DNA from: Halorubrum sp.
GTDB lineage: Archaea; Halobacteriota; Halobacteria; Halobacteriales; Haloferacaceae
Direction of reading: 5' to 3'
Length of the DNA: 60,835 bases
NCBI GenBank assembly: GCA_028275105.1
Contig: JAQCNI010000149.1
Span: forward strand, 1-60,835
The notes below the pieces were generated by a model. It saw nothing but the letters and a program-made list of their open reading frames with translations. It was not told where the DNA came from and did no database searches. Below, piece by piece: positions 33,977-42,527 of the stretch. How positions within the stretch are numbered: position 1 is the first letter of the stretch; each line of letters opens with the position of its first letter. The position numbers and the translations under genes were made by a program.

Positions 33977-34432
33977 ATGGTAACTATCTATGACGTGCCT
34001 GCGGACGCCCTCATCGAGGCGGTCGCGACACGGCTCGAGGACCGGATCGACGAGCCCGACTGGGTGGCGTTCACGAAGAGCGGATCGGGCAAGGAGCTCC
34101 CGCCCGAACAGGACGACTTCTGGTACGTACGCTCCGCGAGCCTGCTTCGGAAGGTCGCACAGAACGAGCCGATCGGTATCGAGCGGCTCGCCACCGAGTA
34201 CGGATCGAAGAAGCGCGGCTCCAACCGGTACAGCGTCCGCCCCGGCGAACACGCCGCCGGCTCCCGGAACCTGATCCGCACGTCGCTTCAGGCGCTCGAG
34301 GAGACGGGGCTCGTCATGACGGCCGCCGGCGAGGGCCGCCGCGTTTCCGACGAGGGCGAGGCGTTCCTTTCGGAGGTCGCGACCGAGGTCCTCGACGATC
34401 TCGACCGACCGGAACTGGAACGGTACGCGTAA
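33977..34432 (+). CDS. rps19e: 30S ribosomal protein S19e
   Basis: 151 aa. It starts MVTIYDVPADALIEAVATRLEDR and contains PDWVAFTKSGSGKELPPEQDDFWYVRSASLLRKVA, the strongly conserved S19e core, then RPGEHAAGSRNLIRTSLQALEETGLV. It is a small-subunit component found in archaea and eukaryotes, needed for 40S/30S maturation. The ATG at 33977 is chosen from the promoter spacing and family length. A lower-GC accessory stretch begins right after its stop. Confidence 0.96.
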   Translation: MVTIYDVPADALIEAVATRLEDRIDEPDWVAFTKSGSGKELPPEQDDFWYVRSASLLRKVAQNEPIGIERLATEYGSKKRGSNRYSVRPGEHAAGSRNLIRTSLQALEETGLVMTAAGEGRRVSDEGEAFLSEVATEVLDDLDRPELERYA

Positions 34433-34674
34433 CGCTCGGTTGAAATCATTATCGAGTGCCGCTTTCGACCTCGGATACCGTTCGTACATACGTGCCAATC
34501 ACCAGTTCGTACGGGGGCCGACGGGCCGTAACTGAGGGAGCCGGCGATACTACTAAACAAGCTCACCACCAAGATAGTGGTATACCAAACTCGTACACAC
34601 ATCGTTCTGACCAGCTCACGTTGATCCCGTTTCCTACTCCTGGTCAGTTGTGCTCAATGGAACCTACATAATCA
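34433..34674. other. Lower-GC spacer before the repeat protein
   Basis: These 242 bases hold no ORF with coding character. GC falls sharply after the rps19e stop. A short palindrome ggtatacc and AT-rich patches near 34550-34580 could belong to a promoter, but no clear TATA at the expected distance from 34675 is seen. Confidence 0.4.
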
Positions 34675-36228
34675 ATGGGACGAAAACGTAAGCGGGACAC
34701 ATCACGAGGGAAATCGGGAGGGATAGTCAGTCGCCGGACTGTCATTGGTATCCTTGCCGTTGGAGGGATCGGTGCCGTAGGGCTTCAAGGAACCGGTGCG
34801 TTCGATGCGATCAATTCCCAGCGGGAATTTGGTGTGAGTACTGCTAATGATGAAAATGCACTATTGGGTGTAACCTCCGAGGGAGTTAGCGGATTTGATC
34901 TGGATACCGTTACGCTGCTACAACTCACCAACCAGCTCGGTGAACCGTTAGATTCCATTTCGGCTCAAATCGTTAGTTCATCCACGCTGGTGGATAGCAT
35001 TGACGCGCCGGAAGCGCTCGACGTTAGTGAAACTGGCGAGGTACAAGCGACGTTAACGTGCGAAAACAGTGGAACGGTCGACGTGAAAATAACCGCATCG
35101 AGCAGAAACGAAGAAATCGAACTCATTCAGCCGGTTGATGTAGAATGTAAAACATTACCCGTCTGCGCAGCAAGGGAATTGCCCTCCGGAGGCACTATCA
35201 ATTCCATTCCAAAAGGAAAGAATAAGCAGACGGATTCCAGCGTCGTCATCGACAAATCGGGCCAGATTAAGGAGACAATTAGCGGGGTATCGATCGGAGG
35301 TGCCGCGGAGTTCCGTACGGGGAGCCAAGTAACGCTCACTTTTGACGGGAACACGACGATAGACGAATATGTGAAAGTCGACGCTCCGAGCCAGATTGAC
35401 TTCGCTTTGAGAGGGAACGCGGTCATCAAAAATGGTGTGAAGATACTCTCCGAATCGCAGCTTGACTTCGAAATCGAGAATTTCATCAACAACGGGGTTT
35501 GTATCGACAAGGCCGGCGAAGTCAAATTTTCAGCACGGGACGCTACTGTGGATGGTGAGGTTTCGATGTCGTCAACGGATCAAATAAAAATCAATGAGCT
35601 CGTACGATCCACGGTTGGCCCACTAACGATTGATGCTTCAGGCCAAGCGGAACTCGTTAAGATACTTGATTCGACGGTCGGCCCGATCGATATGACCGCT
35701 TCAGGACAGGTGAAGTTCCCGAAATTGGAACACTCCACCGTCGGTCCGATCAGCATTGATGCTTCCGGGCAAATCGATATCATCGGTGGAGCCGGATCCG
35801 TCATTGATGGAGAAATTGACATCCCGGACGCCGGTGGGCAAGTAGCAATTACGCTAAAAGATGGGAGTCAAGTAAGGGGTGGAATCAGCATAACTAATGA
35901 AAGCCAAATAAAACTGGATCTTTCCGGCGGTTCTACCGTGGGTTCCGCCGTAGATATTGATACTGACAGTCAGGTCAAAACTATCATCGATGGGTCAACT
36001 CTCAAAGGCGATCTCGAAATTGACACCGTGAGTCAGGTGAAGATTGCCATGACTGACGGAGAAATTCAAGGAAATGTCACTGTTACTTCAGACAGTCAAG
36101 TAAATGTTACATTGGCAGGCGATTCGACCATTACTGGTGACCTTACGATTGATACGCCTTCCGGGGTAACCGTTACGGGCTGCTCCGGCGTTGAGGGTGC
36201 CGTCACGCCTACAACTGCCTGCGATTGA
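34675..36228 (+). CDS. Tat-exported protein with about 14 solenoid-like repeats
   Basis: 517 aa. A twin-arginine signal (SRRTVIGILAVGGIGAVGLQG, about 20-40) leads into GTGAFDAINSQREFGVSTANDENALLG, like the N-terminal domain of known Tat-exported haloarchaeal proteins with a SipW/DUF1102-type start. From about residue 190 to 505 a ~20-24 residue unit recurs, built around S-G/D-Q-V/I followed by alternating hydrophobics and a G-x-I/V turn (SGQIKETI, SDQIKINE, ASGQVKFP, ESQIKLDL, DSQVKTII). This predicts a parallel beta-solenoid. Five Cys lie outside the repeats. Codon use is much more AT-rich than the neighbours, a sign of transfer. Function unknown; a surface adhesin or filament is possible. 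Confidence 0.75.
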   Translation: MGRKRKRDTSRGKSGGIVSRRTVIGILAVGGIGAVGLQGTGAFDAINSQREFGVSTANDENALLGVTSEGVSGFDLDTVTLLQLTNQLGEPLDSISAQIVSSSTLVDSIDAPEALDVSETGEVQATLTCENSGTVDVKITASSRNEEIELIQPVDVECKTLPVCAARELPSGGTINSIPKGKNKQTDSSVVIDKSGQIKETISGVSIGGAAEFRTGSQVTLTFDGNTTIDEYVKVDAPSQIDFALRGNAVIKNGVKILSESQLDFEIENFINNGVCIDKAGEVKFSARDATVDGEVSMSSTDQIKINELVRSTVGPLTIDASGQAELVKILDSTVGPIDMTASGQVKFPKLEHSTVGPISIDASGQIDIIGGAGSVIDGEIDIPDAGGQVAITLKDGSQVRGGISITNESQIKLDLSGGSTVGSAVDIDTDSQVKTIIDGSTLKGDLEIDTVSQVKIAMTDGEIQGNVTVTSDSQVNVTLAGDSTITGDLTIDTPSGVTVTGCSGVEGAVTPTTACD

Positions 36229-36284
36229 TCGGATATCCCAGTTGGGAGGCGCTACGACGATGGTTGTTCTACAGGCTGTGCAGG

Positions 36285-36660
36285 GCGAGTGCCTCGGGGC
36301 TTGACCCCGAGGGTGAAGCCCGTCGCGCTATTTCATAATATTTATTATTACAGCCAGCCATGTTTTGATAACGACAAGAAATCAACCCTCAAAGTATGGA
36401 GTTGAAGACCTCAATTCCTTTGCTGGTCGTTTGACAGTTTGGAAACGTGGCCCCTCTCAAAACCCGCTACGGCGGTGCGACAGGGGTTTCAACGGGCGGA
36501 GTGGAGCCGTCGACTCCCACGGACACACGGTGTGTTCGGGTGTTAATTCCAGCCAACCCCATTCGGGGGGAGGTCGGGAGGAATTAAATTCGCATGCGGG
36601 CGCGGTGCCGACCCAAAACGGTGAAGCCTCGGGGCTTGTCCCCGAGGTACTTCACTAGCG
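36285..36660. mobile_element. IS200/IS605-derived palindrome-ended remnant (PATE-like)
   Basis: Two matching hairpins bound the stretch: cctcggggcttgaccccgagg at 36292-36312 and cctcggggcttgtccccgagg at 36627-36647. The right one is extended by outer arms gtgaag/cttcac, and the sequence ends in ttcac, like the subterminal hairpins and cleavage tetra/pentanucleotides of IS200/IS605 elements. No intact transposase is present. One plus-strand frame to 36658 (PHSGGGREELNSHAGAV) might be the last codons of a tnpB. Haloarchaea carry such elements as palindrome-associated transposable elements. Confidence 0.6.
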
Positions 36661-36855
36661 CTGCTTGAATTCACCGCGAGAGAGCGTTTCTTATGACCAA
36701 CTGTCATTCACACTAGTCCCGATTAGGCTCCCTGTGAGGGATCCTGCCCCGTCGTAAACCGCATAGTGCGATATCAAACGATGGAAATGGGGGGTTGATG
36801 GATACCTCCGCCCTCCGGCGTCGCCGTCGGTATCGGGGTCGGCGGCGGCAGTCGG
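36661..36855. other. Spacer between the mobile remnant and the chimeric gene
   Basis: No ORF or RNA is supported. Base composition rises back to the genome's high GC around 36800. Confidence 0.4.
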
Positions 36856-36868
36856 CGAACGCTTTATC
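36856..36868 (+). promoter_or_regulatory. BRE/TATA promoter before the response-regulator fragment
   Basis: The sequence cgaacgctttatc combines a CGAA-type BRE with a TATA box. It predicts transcription starting near the ATG at 36892, which opens a 38-codon ORF whose TGA overlaps the ATG at 37005. Confidence 0.45.
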
Positions 36869-36891
36869 AGAAAGGGTTCGATACTGAACCC

Positions 36892-37008
36892 ATGGTTCGA
36901 CGCACCGAACGACGAGCGGACGGGACCGTTCGCTCCCGGATCGTGGACGAGTACGGACGGCGCTCCGTTCATGACCGATGCGTTTGCGACCGGGAGATCG
37001 GGGTATGA
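36892..37008 (+). CDS. Short upstream ORF overlapping the response-regulator fragment
   Basis: 38 aa (MVRRTERRADGTVRSRIVDEYG...) starting at the predicted transcription start and ending in TGA that overlaps the next ATG as ATGA. Composition is Arg-rich and not convincing by itself. It could be a leader that couples translation, or chance. Confidence 0.25.
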   Translation: MVRRTERRADGTVRSRIVDEYGRRSVHDRCVCDREIGV

Positions 37009-37284
37009 CGGCGGCGTGGGATCCCCTCGACTCCCCGTCCCTCCTCCTCGTCGGGACGGCCGGGTGGATCGACCGGATCCACGACGCCCTCGACGGGCGG
37101 ATGGACGCGTCGATACGGACGGTCGGGACCGTCGCCGACGCCCTCGCGACCGTTCGTGATCGACCGATCGACGGCCTGATCACCGAACGGATGCTTCCGG
37201 ACGGGACGGGGATCGAACTCTGTCGAGGGATCCGGGCGGACGGCGCAACATTGCCGGTGATCCTCGGCGCGACCGACGGCGACG
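37005..37284 (+). pseudogene. Truncated response regulator receiver domain
   Basis: About 93 codons from MTAAWDPLDSPSLLLVGTAGW. The order of a receiver domain is recognisable: LLLVGTAGWIDRIHDAL, TVADALATVRDRPIDGLITERMLPDGTGIELCRGIR and [12 protein letters not shown]. The expected phospho-acceptor position reads LITERMLPDG, so Glu replaces the usual Asp. After ATDGDE the frame runs into unrelated Arg-rich sequence, because the DNA there is the end of a glutamate dehydrogenase gene in another frame. The output domain is lost. Confidence 0.7.
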
Positions 37285-37587
37285 AACGGGCCGACGACGA
37301 GCGCGGCCGACGAGGCGTTCGCCGACCGGGGCGTTCCCGTCGTTCCGGATATCCTCGCGAACGCCGGCGGCGTCACCGTCTCATACTTCGAGTGGCTTCA
37401 GGACATCAACCGACGGTCGTGGTCGCTCGAACGGGTCCAAGACGAACTGGAAACCGAGATGTTGGCCGCTTGGAACGACGTCCGACGGGAACACGAGGCT
37501 CGCGACGTCACGTGGCGGGACGCCGCGTATATCGTCGCGCTGTCGCGGATCGCGGACGCACACGAGGCACGCGGTCTCTGGCCGTAG
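37279..37587 (+). pseudogene. Glutamate dehydrogenase, C-terminal ~100 residues only
   Basis: The frame aacgggccgacgacg... to TAG at 37585 encodes [36 protein letters not shown], and a C-terminal helix ending [16 protein letters not shown]. These are the signature end of NAD(P)-linked glutamate dehydrogenase (about 430 aa when complete). The N-terminal three quarters are missing; upstream DNA belongs to the response-regulator fragment in a different frame. The junction lies near 37275-37285. It cannot be an active enzyme. Confidence 0.88.
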
Positions 37588-37616
37588 CGGGCGACGGGGC
37601 GATCCGCGTCCTTCCC

Positions 37617-40319
37617 TCATCCGGTGTTTTTCATCCCGGCCGCGATCCCGTTGACGGTGAGCCGGAGCGTCCGCTCCTCCGCCTCGGTCCGGTCGGTTCG
37701 TCCGAGCAGGTCCGCCTGAAGGAGGTTGAGCGGGTCGACGTACGGGTTCCGGCGGTCGAGGCTCTCGGCGAGCCAGTCGCGCCGGATGAGCTCGTCGCGA
37801 TCGCTGATCGCGAGGACGAGGTCGCGCGTGCGTTCGTACTCCCCAACGAGCCGCGGGAAAAAGCGTTCGCGGAGCTCGTCGTCGGCGAGGGCGGCGTACT
37901 CGGCCGCAATCTCCGGGTCGGTCCTGGCGAGCGCGAGCGCCGCGTTGTCGAGGGTCGTCCGGAAGAACGGCCACTCCTCGTACATCTCACGGAGCGTGTC
38001 GAGCCCCGCCTCCTTGCCGACCGCGTCGAGGTACGCGTCCATCCCGGTCCCCAGCGAGTACCATCCCGGGAGGATGAGCCGGGTCTGCGTCCACGAGAAC
38101 ACCCACGGGATCGCCCGGAGGTCCTCGACGGTTCGGTCCCCACTCCGGGAGGCCGGCCGGGAGCCGAGGTTGAGATTCTCGACGACGGATATCGGCGTCG
38201 CCTGCCCGAAGTACTGGACGAACCCCTCGGTCTCCAGTAACCCCCGATAGGCGTCCCGGGCGGCCGGGGTCATGGTCGTCATCGCGTCGACCCACGCGTC
38301 GGGGACGCGTTCGGTCGGTTCCTCGTTGGCCCGCTTGCGCGCGCGAACCTGCGCGTCGAGCATCTGTTCGAGTTCGCGCCCGGCGATCCGGCGGTCGGCG
38401 TACTTTTCGGCTATCGCCTCGCCCTGTTCCGTGAACTTCACTTGGCCGGTGACGGTCTCGTTCGGGAGCGCGAGCAACGCCTCGTTCATCGGGCCGCCGC
38501 CCCGCGAGATGGAGCCGCCGCGGCCGTGGAACAGCCGGAGGGTGACGTCCTCCTCGCGGCAGTGCCGGGCGATCCGGCGCTGGTTCTCGTACAGGTCCCA
38601 GTTGGCCGCGAGGAACCCGTTCTCCTTGTTCGAGTCGGAGTAGCCCAACAACACCTCCTGGACGTCCCCACGGACCGAGAGGGCGGTCGCGTACGCCTCG
38701 TTGTCGAACAGCGTGCCGAGGATCCGCTCGGCCCCGTTGAGCGCGGACTCGGTCTCCAACAGGGGGACGACGTCGACTCCGCAGTGGTCCGGGAGCGAGA
38801 CGACGTCGACTTGATCGGCGAGGAATAACACCTCGAGGACGTGGCTCGGCTCCTCGGTCATCGAGATACAGTAGGTGTCTATCGCCTGTGCGCCGTACTC
38901 CGCCTGCCAGTCGGCGAACGCCCGGAACCGGCGGATGACGCGCGTCGCCGTCTCCGAGACGTCGCCCGGGTCCTCAACGTCGAGGACCGGCGTGTCCTGG
39001 AGGATGGCTTCGGTGAGGAACGCGACGCGTTCGTCCTCGTCCATCCCGCGGTAGTCGACCCCCTCGACCCCGACCGCCTCGGCGACGGCCTCGGTGTGGT
39101 TCTCGCGGTGGTCCCGGAGGTCGAGCGCCGCCAGCGCGAAGCCGAACGTGTCCACCTGCCGGCGGAGCGGTTCGACGGACGAGTCGCGGACGGCGCCCTG
39201 CCCGTCCGCCGACAGCGACGCGGCGATGACGTCGAGGTCCTCGAGGAACGCGCCCGCGTCGGGATAGCCGCCGGGGCGAACGTCGTCGACCCGGTCGAGT
39301 CGCTCGCGCATCAGCCGAAGCTTCTGTCTGTACGGCTCGTCGGGGTATCGCTCCCGCGTCTCGTCGACCATCGTCGGGAATCGTTCCGCGTCGGCCGCGA
39401 GCGACTCCCCGAGCGCGTCGCCGACGGCGTACCGCTCTCCGTCCTGACTCAATACGGCGGAGAGCCGCTTACACTCCTCGCGGTACTTCCCGAGCACGAC
39501 CGAGCGCTGTCTCTCGAGCGTGTCGTCGGTGACCGCCGGGGTAACGAACGGGTTGCCGTCGCGGTCGGACCCGGCCCACGACCGGAACTCGAACAGCTTC
39601 GGGCAGTCGACGCCGTCGTACTCGCTCGTAATCGTCTCCTCGAACTCCTCGTATGCGTCCCCAACGACGTCGAACAGGGTGTTCTCGAGATACCAGCCGA
39701 CGTTCCGCGCCTCGTCTTCCGGCTCCGGCCGACGCTGACGGACCTGACGGGTCCCCCAGAGGCTCGTCACCTCCGCGGTGACGTCGCGCCAGACCGCGCT
39801 CCGCTCGCGCTCGGTAAGGCGGCGTTCGTCCAGCTCCTCGAGGTGGGTTGCGATCGACCGTAGCTTCGCCTTGACCGTCGACCGCCGGGCCTCCGTCGGG
39901 TGGGCGGTGAACGTCGGCTCGATGAGCACGTCGTCGAGGAGCTCGGCGACCTCGTCCGCCTCGACGCCCGCCTCGGCGAACTCTGCGATCGTCGCGTCGA
40001 AGGAGTCGGCCAGCGTCCCCTCGGCGTCCGCGCTCCGGATCGCCCTGACGCGTTCGCGCTCCTCCGCGAGGTTGATCAGCTCGAAGTACGTCGTGAACGC
40101 CCGGGCGACGATCCCCTCGCGGGTTTCCGAGAGCTCGTCGAACGACTCGTGGAGCGGATCACGGCTCTCCCCGTCGCCGCGGCGGTACGCTATCGCCGCG
40201 TTGCGGAGCCGCTCGACCGTTTCGTACGCTTCCGTCGACGTCTGCGCGGCGAGGACGTCGCCGTGCAGCGCCCCGAGCTCTCGGACGTCCGTCCGCACGG
40301 CACGATTGTGTACGTCCAT
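37617..40319 (-). CDS. ppc: Phosphoenolpyruvate carboxylase
   Basis: 900 aa bacterial-type PEPC that carboxylates PEP to oxaloacetate to refill the TCA cycle. It has FTAHPTEARR with the catalytic His (about 140), FRSWAGSDRDGNPFVT, LGYSDSNKENGFLAANW, FHGRGGSISRGGGP with the catalytic Arg/Gly loop, RAIPWVFSWTQTR, and the C-terminal signature GMKNTG ending at the last residue. The start MDVHNRAVRTDVRELG at 40319 fits the family and lies about 29 nt after a TATA box; the track's 137 upstream codons are spacer. Confidence 0.96.
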   Translation of the reverse strand: MDVHNRAVRTDVRELGALHGDVLAAQTSTEAYETVERLRNAAIAYRRGDGESRDPLHESFDELSETREGIVARAFTTYFELINLAEERERVRAIRSADAEGTLADSFDATIAEFAEAGVEADEVAELLDDVLIEPTFTAHPTEARRSTVKAKLRSIATHLEELDERRLTERERSAVWRDVTAEVTSLWGTRQVRQRRPEPEDEARNVGWYLENTLFDVVGDAYEEFEETITSEYDGVDCPKLFEFRSWAGSDRDGNPFVTPAVTDDTLERQRSVVLGKYREECKRLSAVLSQDGERYAVGDALGESLAADAERFPTMVDETRERYPDEPYRQKLRLMRERLDRVDDVRPGGYPDAGAFLEDLDVIAASLSADGQGAVRDSSVEPLRRQVDTFGFALAALDLRDHRENHTEAVAEAVGVEGVDYRGMDEDERVAFLTEAILQDTPVLDVEDPGDVSETATRVIRRFRAFADWQAEYGAQAIDTYCISMTEEPSHVLEVLFLADQVDVVSLPDHCGVDVVPLLETESALNGAERILGTLFDNEAYATALSVRGDVQEVLLGYSDSNKENGFLAANWDLYENQRRIARHCREEDVTLRLFHGRGGSISRGGGPMNEALLALPNETVTGQVKFTEQGEAIAEKYADRRIAGRELEQMLDAQVRARKRANEEPTERVPDAWVDAMTTMTPAARDAYRGLLETEGFVQYFGQATPISVVENLNLGSRPASRSGDRTVEDLRAIPWVFSWTQTRLILPGWYSLGTGMDAYLDAVGKEAGLDTLREMYEEWPFFRTTLDNAALALARTDPEIAAEYAALADDELRERFFPRLVGEYERTRDLVLAISDRDELIRRDWLAESLDRRNPYVDPLNLLQADLLGRTDRTEAEERTLRLTVNGIAAGMKNTG

Positions 40320-40342
40320 ATCGCGCACACTTCGTCCGGTTC

Positions 40343-40353
40343 CGGTTAAAACC
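40343..40353 (-). promoter_or_regulatory. TATA box of ppc
   Basis: In the minus direction the sequence is ggttttaaccg, centred about 29 nt before the ppc ATG; it is also a near-palindrome. Confidence 0.5.
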
Positions 40354-40464
40354 GCCGCCTCGACGAAGGTTTGCCTCGGAACCGAGTGAACTTCGTGTCC
40401 CCCCGGGGAGGGCGTGTCGGCGGGTTCGTCACCCTTTTTACCGGGCCGTTCCGAGAATTTCGAC

Positions 40465-41301
40465 ATGAGCAAGTCCGACAAGTACCCGTCCGAGTCCGGT
40501 CGTCGACGCTTCGTCAAGGGCGTCGTCGGAGGGGCGACGCTCGCAGGGGTCGGCGCGATGGGGTCCGCAACGGTGAATACCCTGACGACGGCGGGCGGCG
40601 TCGGCGGGGGGTCAACCGTGGCCATGACGATCGCTAAAGCCGGCGGTCCGGCGCCGCGCGGCCTCCCGCAGATCCCGGTCCGCGTGACCGACGACGGGTT
40701 CATCGAGGGGGTCTGGCCCGATGTCACCACCGTCGAGCAGGAAGGCCAGGAAGTCGAGGTCGCTCAACAGGACCTCGGTGGTCGCCTGTACTCCGGCGAG
40801 TGGTTCCAGTACTGTGGGGTGGAGTCCCAGGAGAACGTCCAGCCGAACTTCGAGTCGGATAACCTGTTCCGGGCCGTCGACGGGCCGCCGTACGACTGGC
40901 AGTCCGAGACGTACGAGGGGGGTGACCGCATCCACGTCGACGACTTCGACGACTACGACTCGTGGGGGAACGGCATCGGCAACGACGGCGTCGGCAAGCC
41001 CGCCCTGGTGCGATGGCGCTCGGAGGAGGCCGGCACCGACCTGAACGCGCTCGTCATCCGCTCCGAGCGGATCGAGGCGGCCGCGGAGGAGGACGACTGG
41101 GTCGACGCCTCAACCGACCAAGGGTTCATGGCGTACCTCAACGTCTGTACGCACTTCTGTTGTATCCCCGGGTACAAGGAGCTCGAGGAATCCTCGCGAT
41201 ACGACGCCGCCGACGGGAGCTACTGCGTCTGTCACCAGTCGGTGTACGATCCGTTCACCCTCGAGGAGGCGCTGTTCATCGCCCGCCCTCGTCCCGACTG
41301 A
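40465..41301 (+). CDS. Rieske iron-sulfur protein
   Basis: 278 aa. A twin-arginine-like signal (RRRFVKGVVGGATLAGVGAMG) anchors or exports it. The C-terminal Rieske fold has CTHFCCIPGY and CVCHQSVYDPF, giving the Cys-His and Cys-x-x-His ligands of the [2Fe-2S] cluster plus an extra Cys pair. It resembles the haloarchaeal bc1-like Rieske subunit in the respiratory chain, but no cytochrome b gene follows here, so its partner is elsewhere. A TTTTTA box lies ~27 nt before the ATG at 40465. Confidence 0.9.
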   Translation: MSKSDKYPSESGRRRFVKGVVGGATLAGVGAMGSATVNTLTTAGGVGGGSTVAMTIAKAGGPAPRGLPQIPVRVTDDGFIEGVWPDVTTVEQEGQEVEVAQQDLGGRLYSGEWFQYCGVESQENVQPNFESDNLFRAVDGPPYDWQSETYEGGDRIHVDDFDDYDSWGNGIGNDGVGKPALVRWRSEEAGTDLNALVIRSERIEAAAEEDDWVDASTDQGFMAYLNVCTHFCCIPGYKELEESSRYDAADGSYCVCHQSVYDPFTLEEALFIARPRPD

Positions 41302-41438
41302 CCGGCCGGTTCGATCCGCATCTCCCCCGATCGCTCGAGCCTCGGCTGGCCCGGGTTCGACCCGCCGGAGCCGGTGCTCGTCGAGTGCGCGATCCCTCGG
41401 AACGCCGTATTTTTCCCTCGTTCGGCCGAATCACACCC

Positions 41439-41792
41439 ATGAGCGACGACCGCGATCACGACGACGGTACCGGTCCGGACGACGACTCCGCCGCTGACGA
41501 CACGTTCGCGACCGAGGTCCAGCAGGCACGCGAACTCCTCAACGACGACGGAATAGCGGCGCTCCACGTCGGTGTCGTCCGCGACGGCGAGATCGATACG
41601 ACGTTCGCCCAGCGTGCCACGGACGACCCCGAGGACGAGGGCCTGCGCGCGCTTGCGTTGCTCGCCGCCCACCTCCGGCTCGTCGCCAACGAGGCCGGCG
41701 TCGAGGCGTCGACCGTCGCCGGCGACGCCGCGACCCTCGCCGGGCAGGTCGAGCGGATCCCTGCCAGCACGGCAGATCTCCCGGATGAGTAG
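41439..41792 (+). CDS. Conserved haloarchaeal protein of unknown function
   Basis: 117 aa: a 30-residue acidic disordered N-terminus (MSDDRDHDDGTGPDDD), then a folded part EVQQARELLNDDGIAALHVGVVRDGEIDTTFAQRA followed by helices. It lacks cysteines and membrane segments. A TATTTTT box lies about 29 nt upstream. In many haloarchaea a protein like this follows Rieske or replication genes; I do not recognise a named family. Confidence 0.6.
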   Translation: MSDDRDHDDGTGPDDDSAADDTFATEVQQARELLNDDGIAALHVGVVRDGEIDTTFAQRATDDPEDEGLRALALLAAHLRLVANEAGVEASTVAGDAATLAGQVERIPASTADLPDE

Positions 41793-41990
41793 GACCGACG
41801 ACCCGTCCCGGCCGGCCCAAACTCGGAGCGGCGGGCCAGCGGTCTTCCCGACCGGGATTCCCGGCTCCGATCGAGGTCGTGTTGAACCCCGTCCCCGTCG
41901 AAGGCGTCCACGAGGTCCCGCCGAACGACGGCGTTCGCAACGGCTCTTACTCGCTTACGCGCGCTCCGCGGGGGTCGACTCTCCGTCCGC

Positions 41991-42527
41991 TTACCCCCCG
42001 TCGCCGTCAGCGTCGTCACGGATCCGGTAGAGCTGGTGTGTCACGCCGGCGAGAGCGACGAACAGCACGGCGAGATTGAACGCGGCGAGCGCGATCGGGT
42101 GGTAGGCGGGGTCGAGCCACGTTCTGATGGCCCTGCCGGTCTGACTATAGAAGCTCCAGCCCGCGATCAACGCGAGCAGGACCAGCGCGGCAAGCCCGAC
42201 GCGATCGATCAGCCCGCGGAGGTCGCCGGAGGAGAGCCGGGCGAACCGCGGGCCGTCACCGTCGCCCGTCCGGGCGTCGGCTCCGGCCGGCTCGGTGTTC
42301 GTGGCGGCCGCTTCGGTGTTCGCGGGTTCGGTGCCTCCGTCGCTGACCGCCGACGGATCGGCCGTCGGCTCGGATCGAGTGTCGGTCATGGTGGGGGTGT
42401 TTCGGGGATCGGTCGATCGTCCGTGGTCGGTCGGTCGGTTGCGCTCCGTCGAGGGATCGAGATCGGTCGGGGACTCGTCGTCGGGTCCACCGTCGTCCGG
42501 TCCGCCGTCGGTCCGCTCGGCCGTCAT
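41991..42527 (-). CDS. Two-helix membrane protein with acidic disordered N-terminus
   Basis: 178 aa. The first ~105 residues are Asp/Pro/Thr-rich and disordered. Then come a membrane helix LAALVLLALIAGWSFY, a linker with AIRTWLDPAYHPIAL, and a second helix AAFNLAVLFVALAGVTHQLY. Its ATG overlaps the stop of the PGF-CTERM gene (ATGA), so the two are coupled. An internal ATG (MTDTRSEP) could be an alternative start. The role is unknown; it may be a membrane partner of the secreted protein. Confidence 0.7.
   Translation of the reverse strand: MTAERTDGGPDDGGPDDESPTDLDPSTERNRPTDHGRSTDPRNTPTMTDTRSEPTADPSAVSDGGTEPANTEAAATNTEPAGADARTGDGDGPRFARLSSGDLRGLIDRVGLAALVLLALIAGWSFYSQTGRAIRTWLDPAYHPIALAAFNLAVLFVALAGVTHQLYRIRDDADGDGG

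Noticed and set aside
36978-38240. 420-aa plus-strand ORF as one gene
   Set aside because: Only the first ~100 codons are receiver-like; the rest is out-of-frame glutamate dehydrogenase DNA and the antisense strand of ppc.
38841-39863. 340-aa plus-strand ORF
   Set aside because: Shadow of ppc; no start context or motif.
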